From NCBI RefSeq assembly GCF_000745185.1, contig NZ_JQNJ01000001.1:372001-436000 (forward strand): DNA of 64,000 bases, written 5' to 3'. A program made the translations under genes and the position numbers. The notes under the pieces are model-generated. The model saw only the letters and a program-made list of their open reading frames with translations, had not been told where the DNA came from and searched no databases. Below, one piece after another: positions 7,301 to 17,189 of this stretch. Origin of the DNA: Muricauda sp. MAR_2010_75. GTDB lineage: Bacteria; Bacteroidota; Bacteroidia; Flavobacteriales; Flavobacteriaceae. Every line of letters begins with the position of its first letter. Positions within the stretch are counted from its first letter, which is position 1.

Positions 7301-10300
7301 ATGAAAAAATTCATAGAACCAAACAATTTGCGTAAGCATATTTCGCTATCAAAGTTGAAAATGAAACTAACCATACTTTTCTTAATTCTTACCCTATTCC
7401 AAATCAATGCGAATTCTTATTCACAGAACAAAAAGATTTCCTTGAATATGCAAAATGTCACTATTGCCGATGTGATTCAGGAAATAGAGGCTATATCTGA
7501 TTTTAAGTTCTTATTGAACCGACGAGATGTGGACCTTGATCGCAAGGTTTCAATTGAGGCAATAAAAGAACCCTTGCCATCGGTTTTAACAAAATTGTTT
7601 GAAGGTGAAGGGTTGGGTTTTAAAGTGTTTAAGAAACAAATAATCCTACATGGGGTAGCAAATAAGTTGGAATCAACACCCAAAATGCCATTACCTATGA
7701 AGACAAGTATTCTTCTGTTCCAGGAATTGGTTTCTGGATCGGTCAAAGATGGTAATGGACAACCATTGCCGGGTGCTAGCATTGTAGAAAAGGGTACCGC
7801 GAATGGAACGCAATCTGACTTTGATGGTAATTTTTCGTTGGAGGTCACCAATGAAAATGCCACCTTGGTGATTTCTTATATAGGGTTTGCAAAAAAAGAA
7901 ATCGAGGTAAATGGAAGAACCAGTTTCGATATCATATTAGAGGAGAGTGCCGCAGGCCTTGATGAAGTGGTTGTTGTCGGCTATGGTACCCAACGTAAGA
8001 GTGATTTTACCGGTGCCTTGAGTTCTTTGAAGAGTGATGACCTTAATCCCGGTACCAATGTGTCCGTTGATCAGTTGCTGGTGGGCAGAGCAGCAGGAGT
8101 ACAGATAAGCCAGACAAGTGCGGAACCTGGAGGAGGAATTTCCATTAGGGTGCGAGGTGCAAGTTCTATATCAGCTGGCAATGAGCCATTGTACGTCATC
8201 GATGGTTTTCCAATCGACAATTCACAAGGGCTTTCTGGATCTGACCCCAATACGGGTATGGGCACCAACGTAAACCCTAGGAACCCCTTAAATACCTTGA
8301 ACCCCCAAGATGTAGAATCTATTGAAATTCTAAAAGACGCATCAGCAACAGCAATCTATGGGTCTAGGGGCGCCAATGGAGTTGTCTTGATTACAACCAA
8401 AAAGGGGTCAGCACAAAGACTGACCGTAAATTATGATGAATCGGTAGGGTTTCAGCAAGTTCACAATAGAATAAATCTTCTCTCTGCATCAGAATATATT
8501 GATGTTATCAACGGTATTGCTGTAGACAATGGCAATGAGCCTGTGTTCACCCAAGTAGACATCCAACAAATAGGTGCCGGTACTGATTGGCAGGACCAAA
8601 TTTTCAGAACAGCCATTATACAAAATAGAAATTTATCAATTTCAGGAGGAAGTGAAAATTCCAAGTTTTTTGTCTCTTTAAACCAATACAATCAAGATGG
8701 GGTGGTCAAAAATACCGGTATTAAAAAATATATCGGCCGAGTAAATTACGAGAGCACACTTGGCAACAAGGTCAGAATGGGCCTCAATCTTAATACAAGC
8801 CATATCAAGGACAAAAATAGTGTTGATGGCGTTGGATTCAATTACAGTTCGGGGCCCATTTTTTCAGCACTTTCATATGACCCCACTGAACAGGTATTTG
8901 ATGAGAATGGCAATTTCAGCGAATCTTCCCAATTGACCGTGAACAACCCTTTGAGCTTAGTTGAGGGTGTGTTGAGCGAAAACCTCACAAACCGCACACT
9001 CGGGAATATATACTTTCAGTATGAAATCAGTAATTTATTGAATGCCAAACTAAGTTTTGGGTCAGATAGGTCGAACTCCCGAAGAGATGTTTATAACTCT
9101 ACTTTGACCGTGAACGGAAGGGCACAGGGCGGGGTTGCCAATGTCTCGACATTAGAACGCAACAGCAACCTCGTTGAATTTACCATGAATTATAATAAGA
9201 AGTTTGGTTCTGAAAGTAATTTGAGCGTTTTGGCCGGTGCTACCTATCAAGATTTCAGTGTGAGGGAATTTTCGGGAACCATTGGAGGTTTTCCTGATGA
9301 TATAATAGAAACCAACAATCTATCATTGGGGGACACTGGAAATGACAACCTAAGAAGCCTGAAAGAAGAAAATGTGCTAACCTCGTACCTAGCAAGATTT
9401 AACTATAATCTTATGGATCGCTATCTCTTTACGGCAACGGTTCGAACTGACGGTTCTTCTCGTTTTGGAGAGAATAACAAATTCGGTTATTTTCCTTCGG
9501 CAGCTTTTGGTTGGAAACTTTCAAATGAAGTCTTTGTACCTGATTTTTTTGAGGAACTGAAACTTAGGGCGAGTTGGGGTCAGACGGGCAATCAAGAAAT
9601 AGGCAACTACAGTTCCTTACTTACTTTCAGCAGTAGTACAAACGCCGTTTTTGATAATCAACCTATTACCACCACAAGACCTTCAAGGATTTCAAATCCC
9701 GATTTGAAGTGGGAGACTACAGAACAGCTCAATATTGGTTTGGATATGTCTATACTAAAAGGAAGGCTACGTACCTCGGTAGACTTTTTTGTCAAAAACA
9801 CAAGAGATTTACTCTTTGACTTGCCTTTACCTTCGGCATCCGGCTTTAATTCTATCTTATCGAATGTCGGAAAAATACAGAACAAAGGTTTCGAGGCATT
9901 GATCAACAGCATAAATGTATCTTCACCCGACTTTATGTGGACTACCGCAGTAAATTTTTCTATGATCAAAAATGAAGTATCCGATTTGGGCAGAATAGAT
10001 GAGATTCCCACGGGAAACATAGCTGATATTGGAAACAATGCCATAATCAGGAGAGGTGAGCCGTTGGCATCCTATTTCGGCTATGAGGTAACGGGCATTT
10101 TTCAAGAAGGCGATGACATTGCCAATTCGCCGCAACCTACAGCACAACCTGGATTTCCAATCTTTAGAGATGCTGATCAAGATGGCACAATCGACCCCGA
10201 TGACCAAATCATTTTAGGGGATCCATTTCCTGATTTTACATATGGGATAAACAACAGTTTCAGTTATAAGGGCTTGACCCTGGATATTTTCATACAAGGT

Positions 10301-10723
10301 CAAGAGGGGGTTGAGCTCTTAAATGTCAATGCCATTCAAAGCCTCTATCCTGGTACGTTTAGGTTGAACAGATATGCACATCAATACTTGGATAGATGGA
10401 CTCCCCAAAACACAAACACTATATGGCCTTCGGGTACCAATCCTTCATCATACGGTGGAGGAAGGGTCAATTCACTGGTTGTCGAAGACGCGTCCTATAT
10501 AAGGTTAAAAAGCATAAACATCAGCTATCAAGTACCTGTTGACAACATAAAGTTCTTGTCTTCTTTAAAGCTCTATTTGACAGGACAAAACTTGTTGACC
10601 ATAACAGATTATTCAGGTTTCGATCCAGAGGCCAATTCCTTTGGAAGAAATAACACCAAGGTTGACTATAGCAGCTACCCCTTGGCAAGCAGCTGGATTT
10701 TGGGTGTAAACATTGGATTATAA
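7301..10723 (+). CDS. SusC/RagA-family TonB-dependent outer-membrane receptor with STN signalling domain
   Basis: The 1140-residue protein has a signal peptide (LTILFLILTLFQINANSYSQ), then an STN domain at about 45-120 (VTIADVIQEIEAISDFKFLL). A carboxypeptidase-regulatory-like domain follows at about 148-215 (VSGSVKDGNGQPLPGASI), then the SusC-type motif LDEVVVVGYGTQRKSDFTGA, the plug, and a long beta-barrel ending in SSWILGVNIGL. SusC proteins import oligosaccharides together with a SusD lipoprotein. The STN domain fits signalling through the adjacent FecR and sigma factor, so the locus probably senses and imports its own glycan. The next gene starts 16 bp after the stop. Confidence 0.95.
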   Translation: MKKFIEPNNLRKHISLSKLKMKLTILFLILTLFQINANSYSQNKKISLNMQNVTIADVIQEIEAISDFKFLLNRRDVDLDRKVSIEAIKEPLPSVLTKLFEGEGLGFKVFKKQIILHGVANKLESTPKMPLPMKTSILLFQELVSGSVKDGNGQPLPGASIVEKGTANGTQSDFDGNFSLEVTNENATLVISYIGFAKKEIEVNGRTSFDIILEESAAGLDEVVVVGYGTQRKSDFTGALSSLKSDDLNPGTNVSVDQLLVGRAAGVQISQTSAEPGGGISIRVRGASSISAGNEPLYVIDGFPIDNSQGLSGSDPNTGMGTNVNPRNPLNTLNPQDVESIEILKDASATAIYGSRGANGVVLITTKKGSAQRLTVNYDESVGFQQVHNRINLLSASEYIDVINGIAVDNGNEPVFTQVDIQQIGAGTDWQDQIFRTAIIQNRNLSISGGSENSKFFVSLNQYNQDGVVKNTGIKKYIGRVNYESTLGNKVRMGLNLNTSHIKDKNSVDGVGFNYSSGPIFSALSYDPTEQVFDENGNFSESSQLTVNNPLSLVEGVLSENLTNRTLGNIYFQYEISNLLNAKLSFGSDRSNSRRDVYNSTLTVNGRAQGGVANVSTLERNSNLVEFTMNYNKKFGSESNLSVLAGATYQDFSVREFSGTIGGFPDDIIETNNLSLGDTGNDNLRSLKEENVLTSYLARFNYNLMDRYLFTATVRTDGSSRFGENNKFGYFPSAAFGWKLSNEVFVPDFFEELKLRASWGQTGNQEIGNYSSLLTFSSSTNAVFDNQPITTTRPSRISNPDLKWETTEQLNIGLDMSILKGRLRTSVDFFVKNTRDLLFDLPLPSASGFNSILSNVGKIQNKGFEALINSINVSSPDFMWTTAVNFSMIKNEVSDLGRIDEIPTGNIADIGNNAIIRRGEPLASYFGYEVTGIFQEGDDIANSPQPTAQPGFPIFRDADQDGTIDPDDQIILGDPFPDFTYGINNSFSYKGLTLDIFIQGQEGVELLNVNAIQSLYPGTFRLNRYAHQYLDRWTPQNTNTIWPSGTNPSSYGGGRVNSLVVEDASYIRLKSINISYQVPVDNIKFLSSLKLYLTGQNLLTITDYSGFDPEANSFGRNNTKVDYSSYPLASSWILGVNIGL

Positions 10724-10739
10724 AATTAAATTTACTAAT

Positions 10740-12161
10740 ATGAAATCACTATATAAATACTATGGAATTGCGGTGCTGGCCCTATCGGCATCGTGCACTG
10801 ATATCTTGGAGGAAGAAACATTCTCCGAACTGGAACCCGAAACATTTTTGGCCACTGAGAAAGGAATTAGGTCGTTGCTTGGTTCCGCATACAGTTCAAT
10901 ACAAGTGCAACCTGGCATACCCCAGCAAGGTATTTATGCATTATCGGGACTTTCTTCGGGAGAAGTGTCAAGCTTAAACGGGAGCATTGAAATATTTTAT
11001 AGGCAGCTTTCCGATTTCACATGGGACAGCAATAATAGACATATTTTAGGGCAGTGGGACCTATATTATGCAGCTATCAGAGATGCAAACGTGGTGTTGA
11101 GCAATATTGACAATGGCCCATTTAGTGAAGATTTCAAAACTCTGATTACCGCCGAGGCTCGCTTTATTAGAGGGTATAGCTATTCTAAGCTATATAACCT
11201 TTTTGGCCCAGTGCCCTTGTATAAGGATTTATTTAACGAAGACCTTTTACTACCCAGAAGTACAGAGGCCGAAATAGAATCGTTCATCGAACAAGAATTG
11301 ATTTTTGCGTCAACAAACCTTCCAATTAGAGCAATTGAAGAAGGTAGGGCGACCAAAGGAGCTGCGCTTGGCACCTTATGCAAACATTATTTGAATACCA
11401 AAGAATGGCAGAAAAGTGCGGAAAAGGCAAACGAAATCATCTCTTTGGGGGTTTATGAACTTTTGCCCGATTACGAAGAAGTTTTCAGTTTGGACAATGA
11501 AATCAATGATGAAATGGTATGGGCACTGCCTCACGTAGCTCCTGATGCTGGCAACCAAATAAATGCGCTCACTTACCCAAGTGATTTTCCTAGACCGGGA
11601 GACCTTAGGCTGTATCCGGTCATCATATTTTTTGAAGATGAATTTGTATTATCGTTCGAGGATAATGATGCTAGGAAAAACTTGATTGTTACTGAATACA
11701 CCAATACGGCCGGGGATGAGATTCAGCTTTTTGGCAACGACCGTTCTTTTCCTGCTAAATATCCCATGGATCCCAATGGATCGGGAGATGGGCAAGGAAA
11801 CGACATCCCTGATATTCGTTACTCAGATATTTTGTTATCGAGAGCTGAGGCTTTGAACGAACTCAACGGACCTGTTCAAGAATCAATCGATTTGATAAAT
11901 CAGGTTCGCAGCAGAGCCGGAGCAAGTGAAATCTCACTTGCTGATTTTTCAAAACAAAGTTTGAAGAGTTTCATATTGGATGAAAGAAAAAGAGAATTTT
12001 TCTGGGAAGGCAAAGGAAGGGAAGACCAGCTTAGACAAGATGTATTCATATCTAAAGCTGTTGAAAGAGGTAAGCTTGCCCAAACGTTTCATGTATTGTT
12101 CCCAATTCCTCAGATCAATTTAGATGCAAATCCAAAATTGGTGCAAAACGAGGGTTATTGA
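10740..12161 (+). CDS. SusD/RagB-family surface glycan-binding lipoprotein
   Basis: From the ATG at 10740 the product is 473 residues with a lipoprotein signal peptide ending ALSASC; an in-frame upstream ATG at 10713 overlaps the susC stop and would blunt the signal peptide, so the later start is preferred. SusD features include the TPR-like helices (EARFIRGYSYSKLYNLFGPV), DIRYSDILLSRAEALNE and the C-terminal FILDERKREFFWEGKGREDQ. SusD forms the lid of the SusC channel at the cell surface. It is the last recognisable gene of the plus-strand locus; no further enzyme gene follows in this operon. Confidence 0.95.
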   Translation: MKSLYKYYGIAVLALSASCTDILEEETFSELEPETFLATEKGIRSLLGSAYSSIQVQPGIPQQGIYALSGLSSGEVSSLNGSIEIFYRQLSDFTWDSNNRHILGQWDLYYAAIRDANVVLSNIDNGPFSEDFKTLITAEARFIRGYSYSKLYNLFGPVPLYKDLFNEDLLLPRSTEAEIESFIEQELIFASTNLPIRAIEEGRATKGAALGTLCKHYLNTKEWQKSAEKANEIISLGVYELLPDYEEVFSLDNEINDEMVWALPHVAPDAGNQINALTYPSDFPRPGDLRLYPVIIFFEDEFVLSFEDNDARKNLIVTEYTNTAGDEIQLFGNDRSFPAKYPMDPNGSGDGQGNDIPDIRYSDILLSRAEALNELNGPVQESIDLINQVRSRAGASEISLADFSKQSLKSFILDERKREFFWEGKGREDQLRQDVFISKAVERGKLAQTFHVLFPIPQINLDANPKLVQNEGY

Positions 12162-12369
12162 TTTTTGTAGAACATTTTTATTTCGAGCACAGTGGAAAAG
12201 GAAAATTCGTTGCATTTAGAGAAGAATTAACAATCTTTAAGGACGGAATGATTGAAATGGTTTCCAAAAAATAGATGCTGAGCTACAAGCTTAAATTGTG
12301 TGATTCGCACACATAGCTTCAATAAATCCCCCCACGGATTTAGAACAAAGGAAGGGTTTGAAATGGGTC

Positions 12370-12620
12370 TGGATAAGCCCGCGTAAACTGACCCACCTTC
12401 GCCGGATGAAACCGACCAGGGCAAATGGACTGCCCAGATTTGATCTATCCGTGGGTTAAACTTAGTTTTTATTTTTCAATTTTCTTCTCATTGATTCTCC
12501 TTTTATATCTATTCTGTAGGCTGTATGCACCAAACGATCGAGGATGGCATCGGCTAGTGTTCTCTCCCCGATGATGTCGTGCCATTTTGATACGGGCAAT
12601 TGTGGACTATAATTCTGTGT
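12370..12620 (-). mobile_element. IS21-family remnant: terminus plus 3' end of istB
   Basis: Bases 12390-12430 carry AACTGACCCACCTTCGCCGG and a following related unit (ATGAAACCGACCAGG), resembling the repeated terminal boxes of Bacteroidetes IS21 elements. Next to it, on the minus strand, is the last part of an IstB-like ATPase. The rest of the element, including istA, is absent here. The limits are approximate. Confidence 0.6.
12462..12620 (-). pseudogene. istB 3' fragment (IS21 helper ATPase)
   Basis: The frame reads QLPVSKWHDIIGERTLADAI and then LDRLVHTAYRIDIKGESMRR, the conserved C-terminal part of IstB. Only about the last 55 residues remain, with none of the Walker motifs, so it cannot function. 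Upstream of the QLPV stretch the reading frame no longer resembles the family. Confidence 0.75.
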
Positions 12621-12822
12621 TTTTATCTCAGAATAACCGTACATGGTACCATTCACATTTTTTAGTAAAATAGGCTCTACCCATCATAAAATAAAGGGTT
12701 TGATAGAACTTGTAATCAGAAAACCTTTATAGGAAAAATACTTTCAAAACAATCCTTTCTACTTATTTTATCATATAACTTCTTAATGAGAAGTGATTTA
12801 AACTTTTTTTGGATCGAAAGAT

Positions 12823-13325
12823 AGGGCTACGGACATTTGTGTCGCCAAACATAAATACCATAGCCCATGTACAAAAGATACCATAGAAATGGAGATAGTT
12901 CCGCACATACCTTTACCGAAAAGGGGTTTTGCCCCAACGGCTCCCTTGTACGAGATTGTCAATGCGATACTCTACAAGTTGAAGACGGGCGTGCAATGGG
13001 AGTACCTGCCCACGAGCTCGCTGTTCTCCCAAAAGGTCCTGAGTTGGCAATCGGTCTACCACCATTATCGCAAATGGTGCCGTTCAGGGACATTTCTGGA
13101 TTGTTGGATCGGTATTTTAAAACGGTACAGGGACATGTTCGACCTCTCCAGTGTCGATCTTGACGGCAGCCACACTGCCATCAGGGGAGGCTAGGCCGTG
13201 GAATACCAAGGCCGCAAAAAGGGCAGGACCACCAATGCCCTCTTCCTTACCGATAGGCAGGGACTGCCCTTGGCCATCTCGGAACCGGTATCCGGTAACC
13301 ACAATGACCTTTTTGACATCGAGGT
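12823..13325 (+). mobile_element. IS5-family remnant, 3' part missing
   Basis: A transposase frame of the IS5/DUF4096 type starts at 12889 and stops matching the family at about 13325, where the sequence becomes the 3' side of a GH3 gene read from the other strand. A plausible left terminus is the GGGCTACGGACATTTGTG stretch at 12824, but the matching right end is gone, so the left boundary is a guess. Confidence 0.65.
12889..13325 (+). pseudogene. IS5-family transposase fragment with in-frame amber codon
   Basis: The first frame (12889-13194) gives a DUF4096-like region (LYEIVNAILYKLKTGVQWEY, then SWQSVYHHYRKW) and the first catalytic block SSVDLDGSH. TAG at 13192-13194 interrupts it. The same frame continues at once with EYQGRKKGRTTNALFLTD and LPLAISEPVSGNHNDLFDIE, so the stop is a point mutation, probably of a Gln or Glu codon. 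The protein match ends at FDIEV near 13325, before the second Asp and the Glu of the DDE triad. It is not functional. Confidence 0.75.
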
Positions 13326-14300
13326 ACTGCGTAGGCTCCATAACCAAAATGGGCGTCATGCCCTCCTTCTTCGGGACCACCCCCAGGCCAGTGTTTCACC
13401 ATCGCATTCACGCTTTGGTAGCCCCAACCGCCATCACCGGAAGATTGAAATCCATCCACATAGGCCCTGGCCATATCGGTGGCCAATTTAGGGTCCTCAC
13501 CCATGGTACCATCAAAACGGGACCAACGGGGTTCCGTGGCCAAATCAATTTGGGAGGAGAGTGCCGTGGCAATGCACAAGGCACGATATTCCTTGGAAGC
13601 AATCTCCCCAAATTGCTTCATCAATCCAGGATCAAAACTGGCCGCAATGCCCAAGCTACTGGGCCACATGGAAATCTGTCCGCCCGATCCTGCATTGAAT
13701 TCCGCATAGGAATCGCTGCCATGCCTTGGATACGAACTCGTGTTCACCGGAATGCCCATGCCGATACCTTCCACAAAGGCTTGCGCATTGTTGTTCCATT
13801 GCGCAGCAACTCCGGGAGATTCCACGCTGGTAATCAATACATGCCGTAAGTTGTCATACTTTAAAAAAACTTGTTGGGCATCGGAAAGGTCACTTGCCTT
13901 TGCCCCACTTTCCGCAAAAGGCTTTACATTGTAGGTCGCCGGACCAAAAAAACGGTTCCCACCTCCTGGAATGGATTGGTGGGCACTGTACAACATCAAT
14001 CCGGCAATTCGCTCAATGCTCATCTTGGAAGCCAAGTCCTGGGCTCGTTCCTCAACGGGCAATCGCCAATCCTCATAGGAATCCAGTCCCATTTTGATTT
14101 AGATCCTTGAAGGCCAATTGATCTACTTCAAGGATGAGAACCCCGGATTTAGAGCAATACCCTAAACTTTTCCCAACTTGTTGGTGTACAAGATTGAATT
14201 CTCCTTTATTCTCTTCGGTAAATTTTGGACCACTGCAGCCCGTCAAGAGTATAACTGAAACAGCAATGCTAAAATAGAATGGGCGCTTTTAGGATTTCAT
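13325..14300 (-). pseudogene. GH3-family glycosidase lipoprotein, nonsense, frameshifted and 3'-truncated
   Basis: Read from ATG at 14300: codon 4 is TAA, then the same frame gives a lipoprotein signal (SIAVSVILLTGCSGPKF) and VDQLAFKDLNQNGT. Near 14093 a small deletion shifts the frame to LDSYEDWRLPVEERAQDLAS. The rest is GH3 domain A (GIGMGIPVNTSS, EPRWSRFDGTMGEDPKLA, VKHWPGGGPEEGGHDAHFGY) and it stops at the IS5 junction near 13325. The catalytic Asp of GH3, expected further downstream, and the second domain are lost. It was the last gene of the sulfatase operon (76 bp after the FGE gene), presumably a beta-glycosidase for the same glycan. Confidence 0.85.
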
Positions 14301-14375
14301 ATTGGTGTATTTTGTGTTCAAAGACTGTTTTTTGGCTTTCCGTTTTTAGGATTTTTGGGAGGAATCATATAGATG

Positions 14376-15485
14376 CTATTTGTTTCTGGGCATTTTTACC
14401 GGCATTACTGTCCTAAACCCTAAATGCTCCATTCCCGAATCAGGACTGGTGGCCATACGGGCACTTATCCGGTAGCTGGCACAATAGGAGGCACTGCATA
14501 GGAAAGACCCGCCCTTGATCACTTTTTCCTTGGCATATGGGTTCGAGGGATTATAGGCCTCAAAAGCCCCTTTAGGGTTTTGGGTAACCTCGTTTTTGTC
14601 CGCAAGTTCCTTATAATAATTCGTGTTGTACCAGTCGCTAGTCCATTCCCAGACATTTCCGGCCATATCGTAAAGGCCAAAGTCGTTCTTGGGATAGCTC
14701 ATCACGGGGGCCCTACGCTCAAATCCATCCTCTTTGGTATTGTTCAACGGAAATTCCCCTTCCCACGAATTGGCATGGGAACTCAACTGCGAGACATCGC
14801 TTCCCCAAAAGAACAGCTCGTCCTTTTTGCCTGCCCGTGCGGCATATTCCCACTCGGCCTCGGTGGGTAATCTCCTTCCCGCCCACTTACAATAGGCCAG
14901 GGCATCCTCAAGGGCAATGTGCACCACAGGCTCATTTTCCTTGTCCTTAATAGTGCTTTCCGGCCCGTTGGGATGTTTCCAATTGGCACCTATCTTCCAT
15001 TCCCACCATTGCGAATAATCATATAGGTTAGTCACACTGGATTTGGTTTTTTTGAACACAAGGGACCCTGGCTGCAAAATGGAGTCATGGGGTTTGGGAG
15101 TGCCCTCTGGCAATTGTTTCTTCATTTCCTCCCAATCAATTTCCCGTTCTGCGACAGTTACGTAACCGGTCTCATCCACAAATTTGACGAACTGTTCATT
15201 GGTGACCTCATGGATGTCCATAAAAAAACCGTCAACGTGCACCTGGTGCGCCGGCTTTTCATGCATCATGGCCATTTTGTCCTTAGCGACGGCACCCTCC
15301 ATAAATTCTCCACCTGGTATCCAAACCATACCTTCTGGTGCTTCGGTCGGTGAATCTGTTAATTTTGGAGGCCCCTCTATTTCTGTTATGCCAATGGATT
15401 CATTTGCTCCATCTGTTTTGGTCCTGCACCCTATCAGGAAGACAAACAGGATAATAAAAAGTGCCGATTTATGCTTTAATACCAT
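14376..15485 (-). CDS. Formylglycine-generating enzyme (SUMF1 family), lipoprotein form
   Basis: The 369-residue protein has a lipoprotein signal (FIILFVFLIGC) and a full FGE-sulfatase domain: MVWIPGGEFMEG near residue 53, VTNEQFVKFVDETGY, AYCKWAGRRLPTEAEWEYAA and DMAGNVWEWTSDWY. Both active-site cysteines of aerobic FGE are present as CSASYC (Cys330, Cys335) followed by YRISAR and LGFR. FGE oxidises the Cys of the CxPxR motif in sulfatases to formylglycine, using oxygen and copper. The two sulfatases just upstream both have Cys in this motif, so they are the likely clients. The lipoprotein signal places the reaction in the periplasm, on sulfatases newly exported by Sec. Confidence 0.9.
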   Translation of the reverse strand: MVLKHKSALFIILFVFLIGCRTKTDGANESIGITEIEGPPKLTDSPTEAPEGMVWIPGGEFMEGAVAKDKMAMMHEKPAHQVHVDGFFMDIHEVTNEQFVKFVDETGYVTVAEREIDWEEMKKQLPEGTPKPHDSILQPGSLVFKKTKSSVTNLYDYSQWWEWKIGANWKHPNGPESTIKDKENEPVVHIALEDALAYCKWAGRRLPTEAEWEYAARAGKKDELFFWGSDVSQLSSHANSWEGEFPLNNTKEDGFERRAPVMSYPKNDFGLYDMAGNVWEWTSDWYNTNYYKELADKNEVTQNPKGAFEAYNPSNPYAKEKVIKGGSFLCSASYCASYRISARMATSPDSGMEHLGFRTVMPVKMPRNK

Positions 15486-15539
15486 TGTTCTTGGTTCTAT
15501 GAAGATGTTTTGACCTGGACTATATGGTTAATTTCGTGT

Positions 15540-17183
15540 TTATAAATATTCTTGGTACAACCTTTTTCTTTTTTCGGGGGAAAGTTTCCAATATTCAACC
15601 AATGGGTTGGCTTTGACCTTTTCATAATATTCCTCAATGAATTGCCGGTTTTGGGCATCGTTGTCCCCGTATTTCACCCTTAATTGTTCAAGTTCCTTGT
15701 GAAGCTCTTTTTGGATGCTTGCATAGGATAGATCTCCATATACATTGTTCAGTTCATTAGGATCCTTTTGGAAGTCGTATAATTCCCATTTATCCAAATC
15801 ATAGTAGAAATGGATCAACATGTATCTATCGGTGGTAATTCCGTAATGCCTTCTTACATCGTGCTCGGAAGGATGTTCGTAGTAGTGGTAGTAATGGGCT
15901 TTTCTCCAATCCTTAGGTGTGTTTCCCTCTAAAATGGGCAGCATGCTTTTCCCTTGCATGTCCGCTGAAATTTCGGTTTGTGCGATATCCAAAAAGGTTT
16001 CGGCAAAATCCAGATTGGAAACCAGGTCCTTATTGGTCGTTCCTGGGCTGACCTTACCGGGCAACTTTACCAGTAATGGAGTTTGCAAAGATTCCTTATA
16101 CATCCATCTTTTATCAAACCAGCCGTGTTCCCCCAAATAGAATCCTTGGTCGGAGGTATAAATAACAATAGTGTTCTCATCGAGCCCAGCTTCCTTTAAA
16201 TAATCCAATACTTGGCCAACCCCTTTGTCCACGCCGGCAATACAGGCCAAATAATCCCGCATGTAACGTTGATACTTAAAACGGGTCAGATTGTCTCCCT
16301 TAAGATTAGCTTTCTTGACCTTTTCGTTGATAGGCCCATAGATAGAATCCCATTTTTTCTGTTGTTCCTCTGTAAAACCAGCTTGGGGTTGGTCCGTTAT
16401 TTTAATATCCTGTGCCATTTTCATGGCTTCGGAAATGGACATATAGTTCATGGCGGCTACCTCCCTGTTTCCTGAGTAATCATCGAACAAAGTCTTTGGT
16501 TCTGGAATCTCTACATTTTCATACATGCCCAACTCATTTGGTCCCGGCTGCCATGGTCTGTGTGAGGATTTGTGTCCCAAAAACAGCATAAAGGGCTGGT
16601 CATCGGATTTGATGGCGTCAATCCATTTGATGGCTTTCTCCGTAATGATTTCCGTAGTGTATCCTTCCAATTGATATTGTCCCTCATTATTGATGAAAAG
16701 GGGATTGTAATAGGATCCCTGACCTGGTAGAATGTCGATATAATCGAATCCTTTGGTCGGTTTATCGCCCAGATGTAGTTTACCGAGCACCCCGGTTTTG
16801 TATCCCGCCTGTTGGAGCAATTCACCAAAGGTTTGTTGGTCAAAGTCGAATTTGGTACCGAACCTATTGTCGATAAATCCATTTTTATGACTGTACTTGC
16901 CCGTGAGTATGGTAGCCCTTGATGGCCCACAAATAGAATTGGCAACCAGACAATTCTCAAAGAGCATGCCTTCCTTGGCAATCCGATCAATATTGGGAGT
17001 TGGTGCTACTTGGGCCAATCTACCGCCATAGGCACTGATGGCCTGATAGGCATGGTCATCACTGATAATGAAGACAATATTGGGCCTTTTTTGGTTTTCA
17101 TCTTTTTGTTGGGCCTGTATTTTGGTAATGCTGAACGACCACAACATTACGAATACCAGTATGATTTGAAAAGGATTCTTCAT
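15540..17183 (-). CDS. S1-family sulfatase
   Basis: This 547-residue protein has an N-terminal signal peptide (to about residue 25, KIQAQQ), the metal-binding FIISDDHAY, and the sulfatase signature NSICGPSRATILTGKYSH with Cys85 as the formylglycine precursor. Further sulfatase landmarks are GVLGKLHLG, YTSDQGFYLGEHGW and the C-terminal ELYDFQKDPNELNNVYGD. It resembles the N-acetylglucosamine-6-sulfatase/choline-sulfatase-like branch of S1, but the glycan is unknown. It lies 6 bp after the upstream sulfatase and 54 bp before the FGE gene, so they are probably cotranscribed. Confidence 0.93.
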   Translation of the reverse strand: MKNPFQIILVFVMLWSFSITKIQAQQKDENQKRPNIVFIISDDHAYQAISAYGGRLAQVAPTPNIDRIAKEGMLFENCLVANSICGPSRATILTGKYSHKNGFIDNRFGTKFDFDQQTFGELLQQAGYKTGVLGKLHLGDKPTKGFDYIDILPGQGSYYNPLFINNEGQYQLEGYTTEIITEKAIKWIDAIKSDDQPFMLFLGHKSSHRPWQPGPNELGMYENVEIPEPKTLFDDYSGNREVAAMNYMSISEAMKMAQDIKITDQPQAGFTEEQQKKWDSIYGPINEKVKKANLKGDNLTRFKYQRYMRDYLACIAGVDKGVGQVLDYLKEAGLDENTIVIYTSDQGFYLGEHGWFDKRWMYKESLQTPLLVKLPGKVSPGTTNKDLVSNLDFAETFLDIAQTEISADMQGKSMLPILEGNTPKDWRKAHYYHYYEHPSEHDVRRHYGITTDRYMLIHFYYDLDKWELYDFQKDPNELNNVYGDLSYASIQKELHKELEQLRVKYGDNDAQNRQFIEEYYEKVKANPLVEYWKLSPEKRKRLYQEYL

Positions 17184-17189
17184 GTTATT

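Noticed and set aside
12867..13163. 98-residue frame overlapping the IS5-like transposase
   Set aside because: It is the other plus-strand frame over the transposase start and has no family-like text; the 12889 frame matches the IS5/DUF4096 family.
13151..13849. 232-residue plus-strand frame
   Set aside because: Antisense to the GH3 pseudogene, whose minus-strand translation is clearly conserved.
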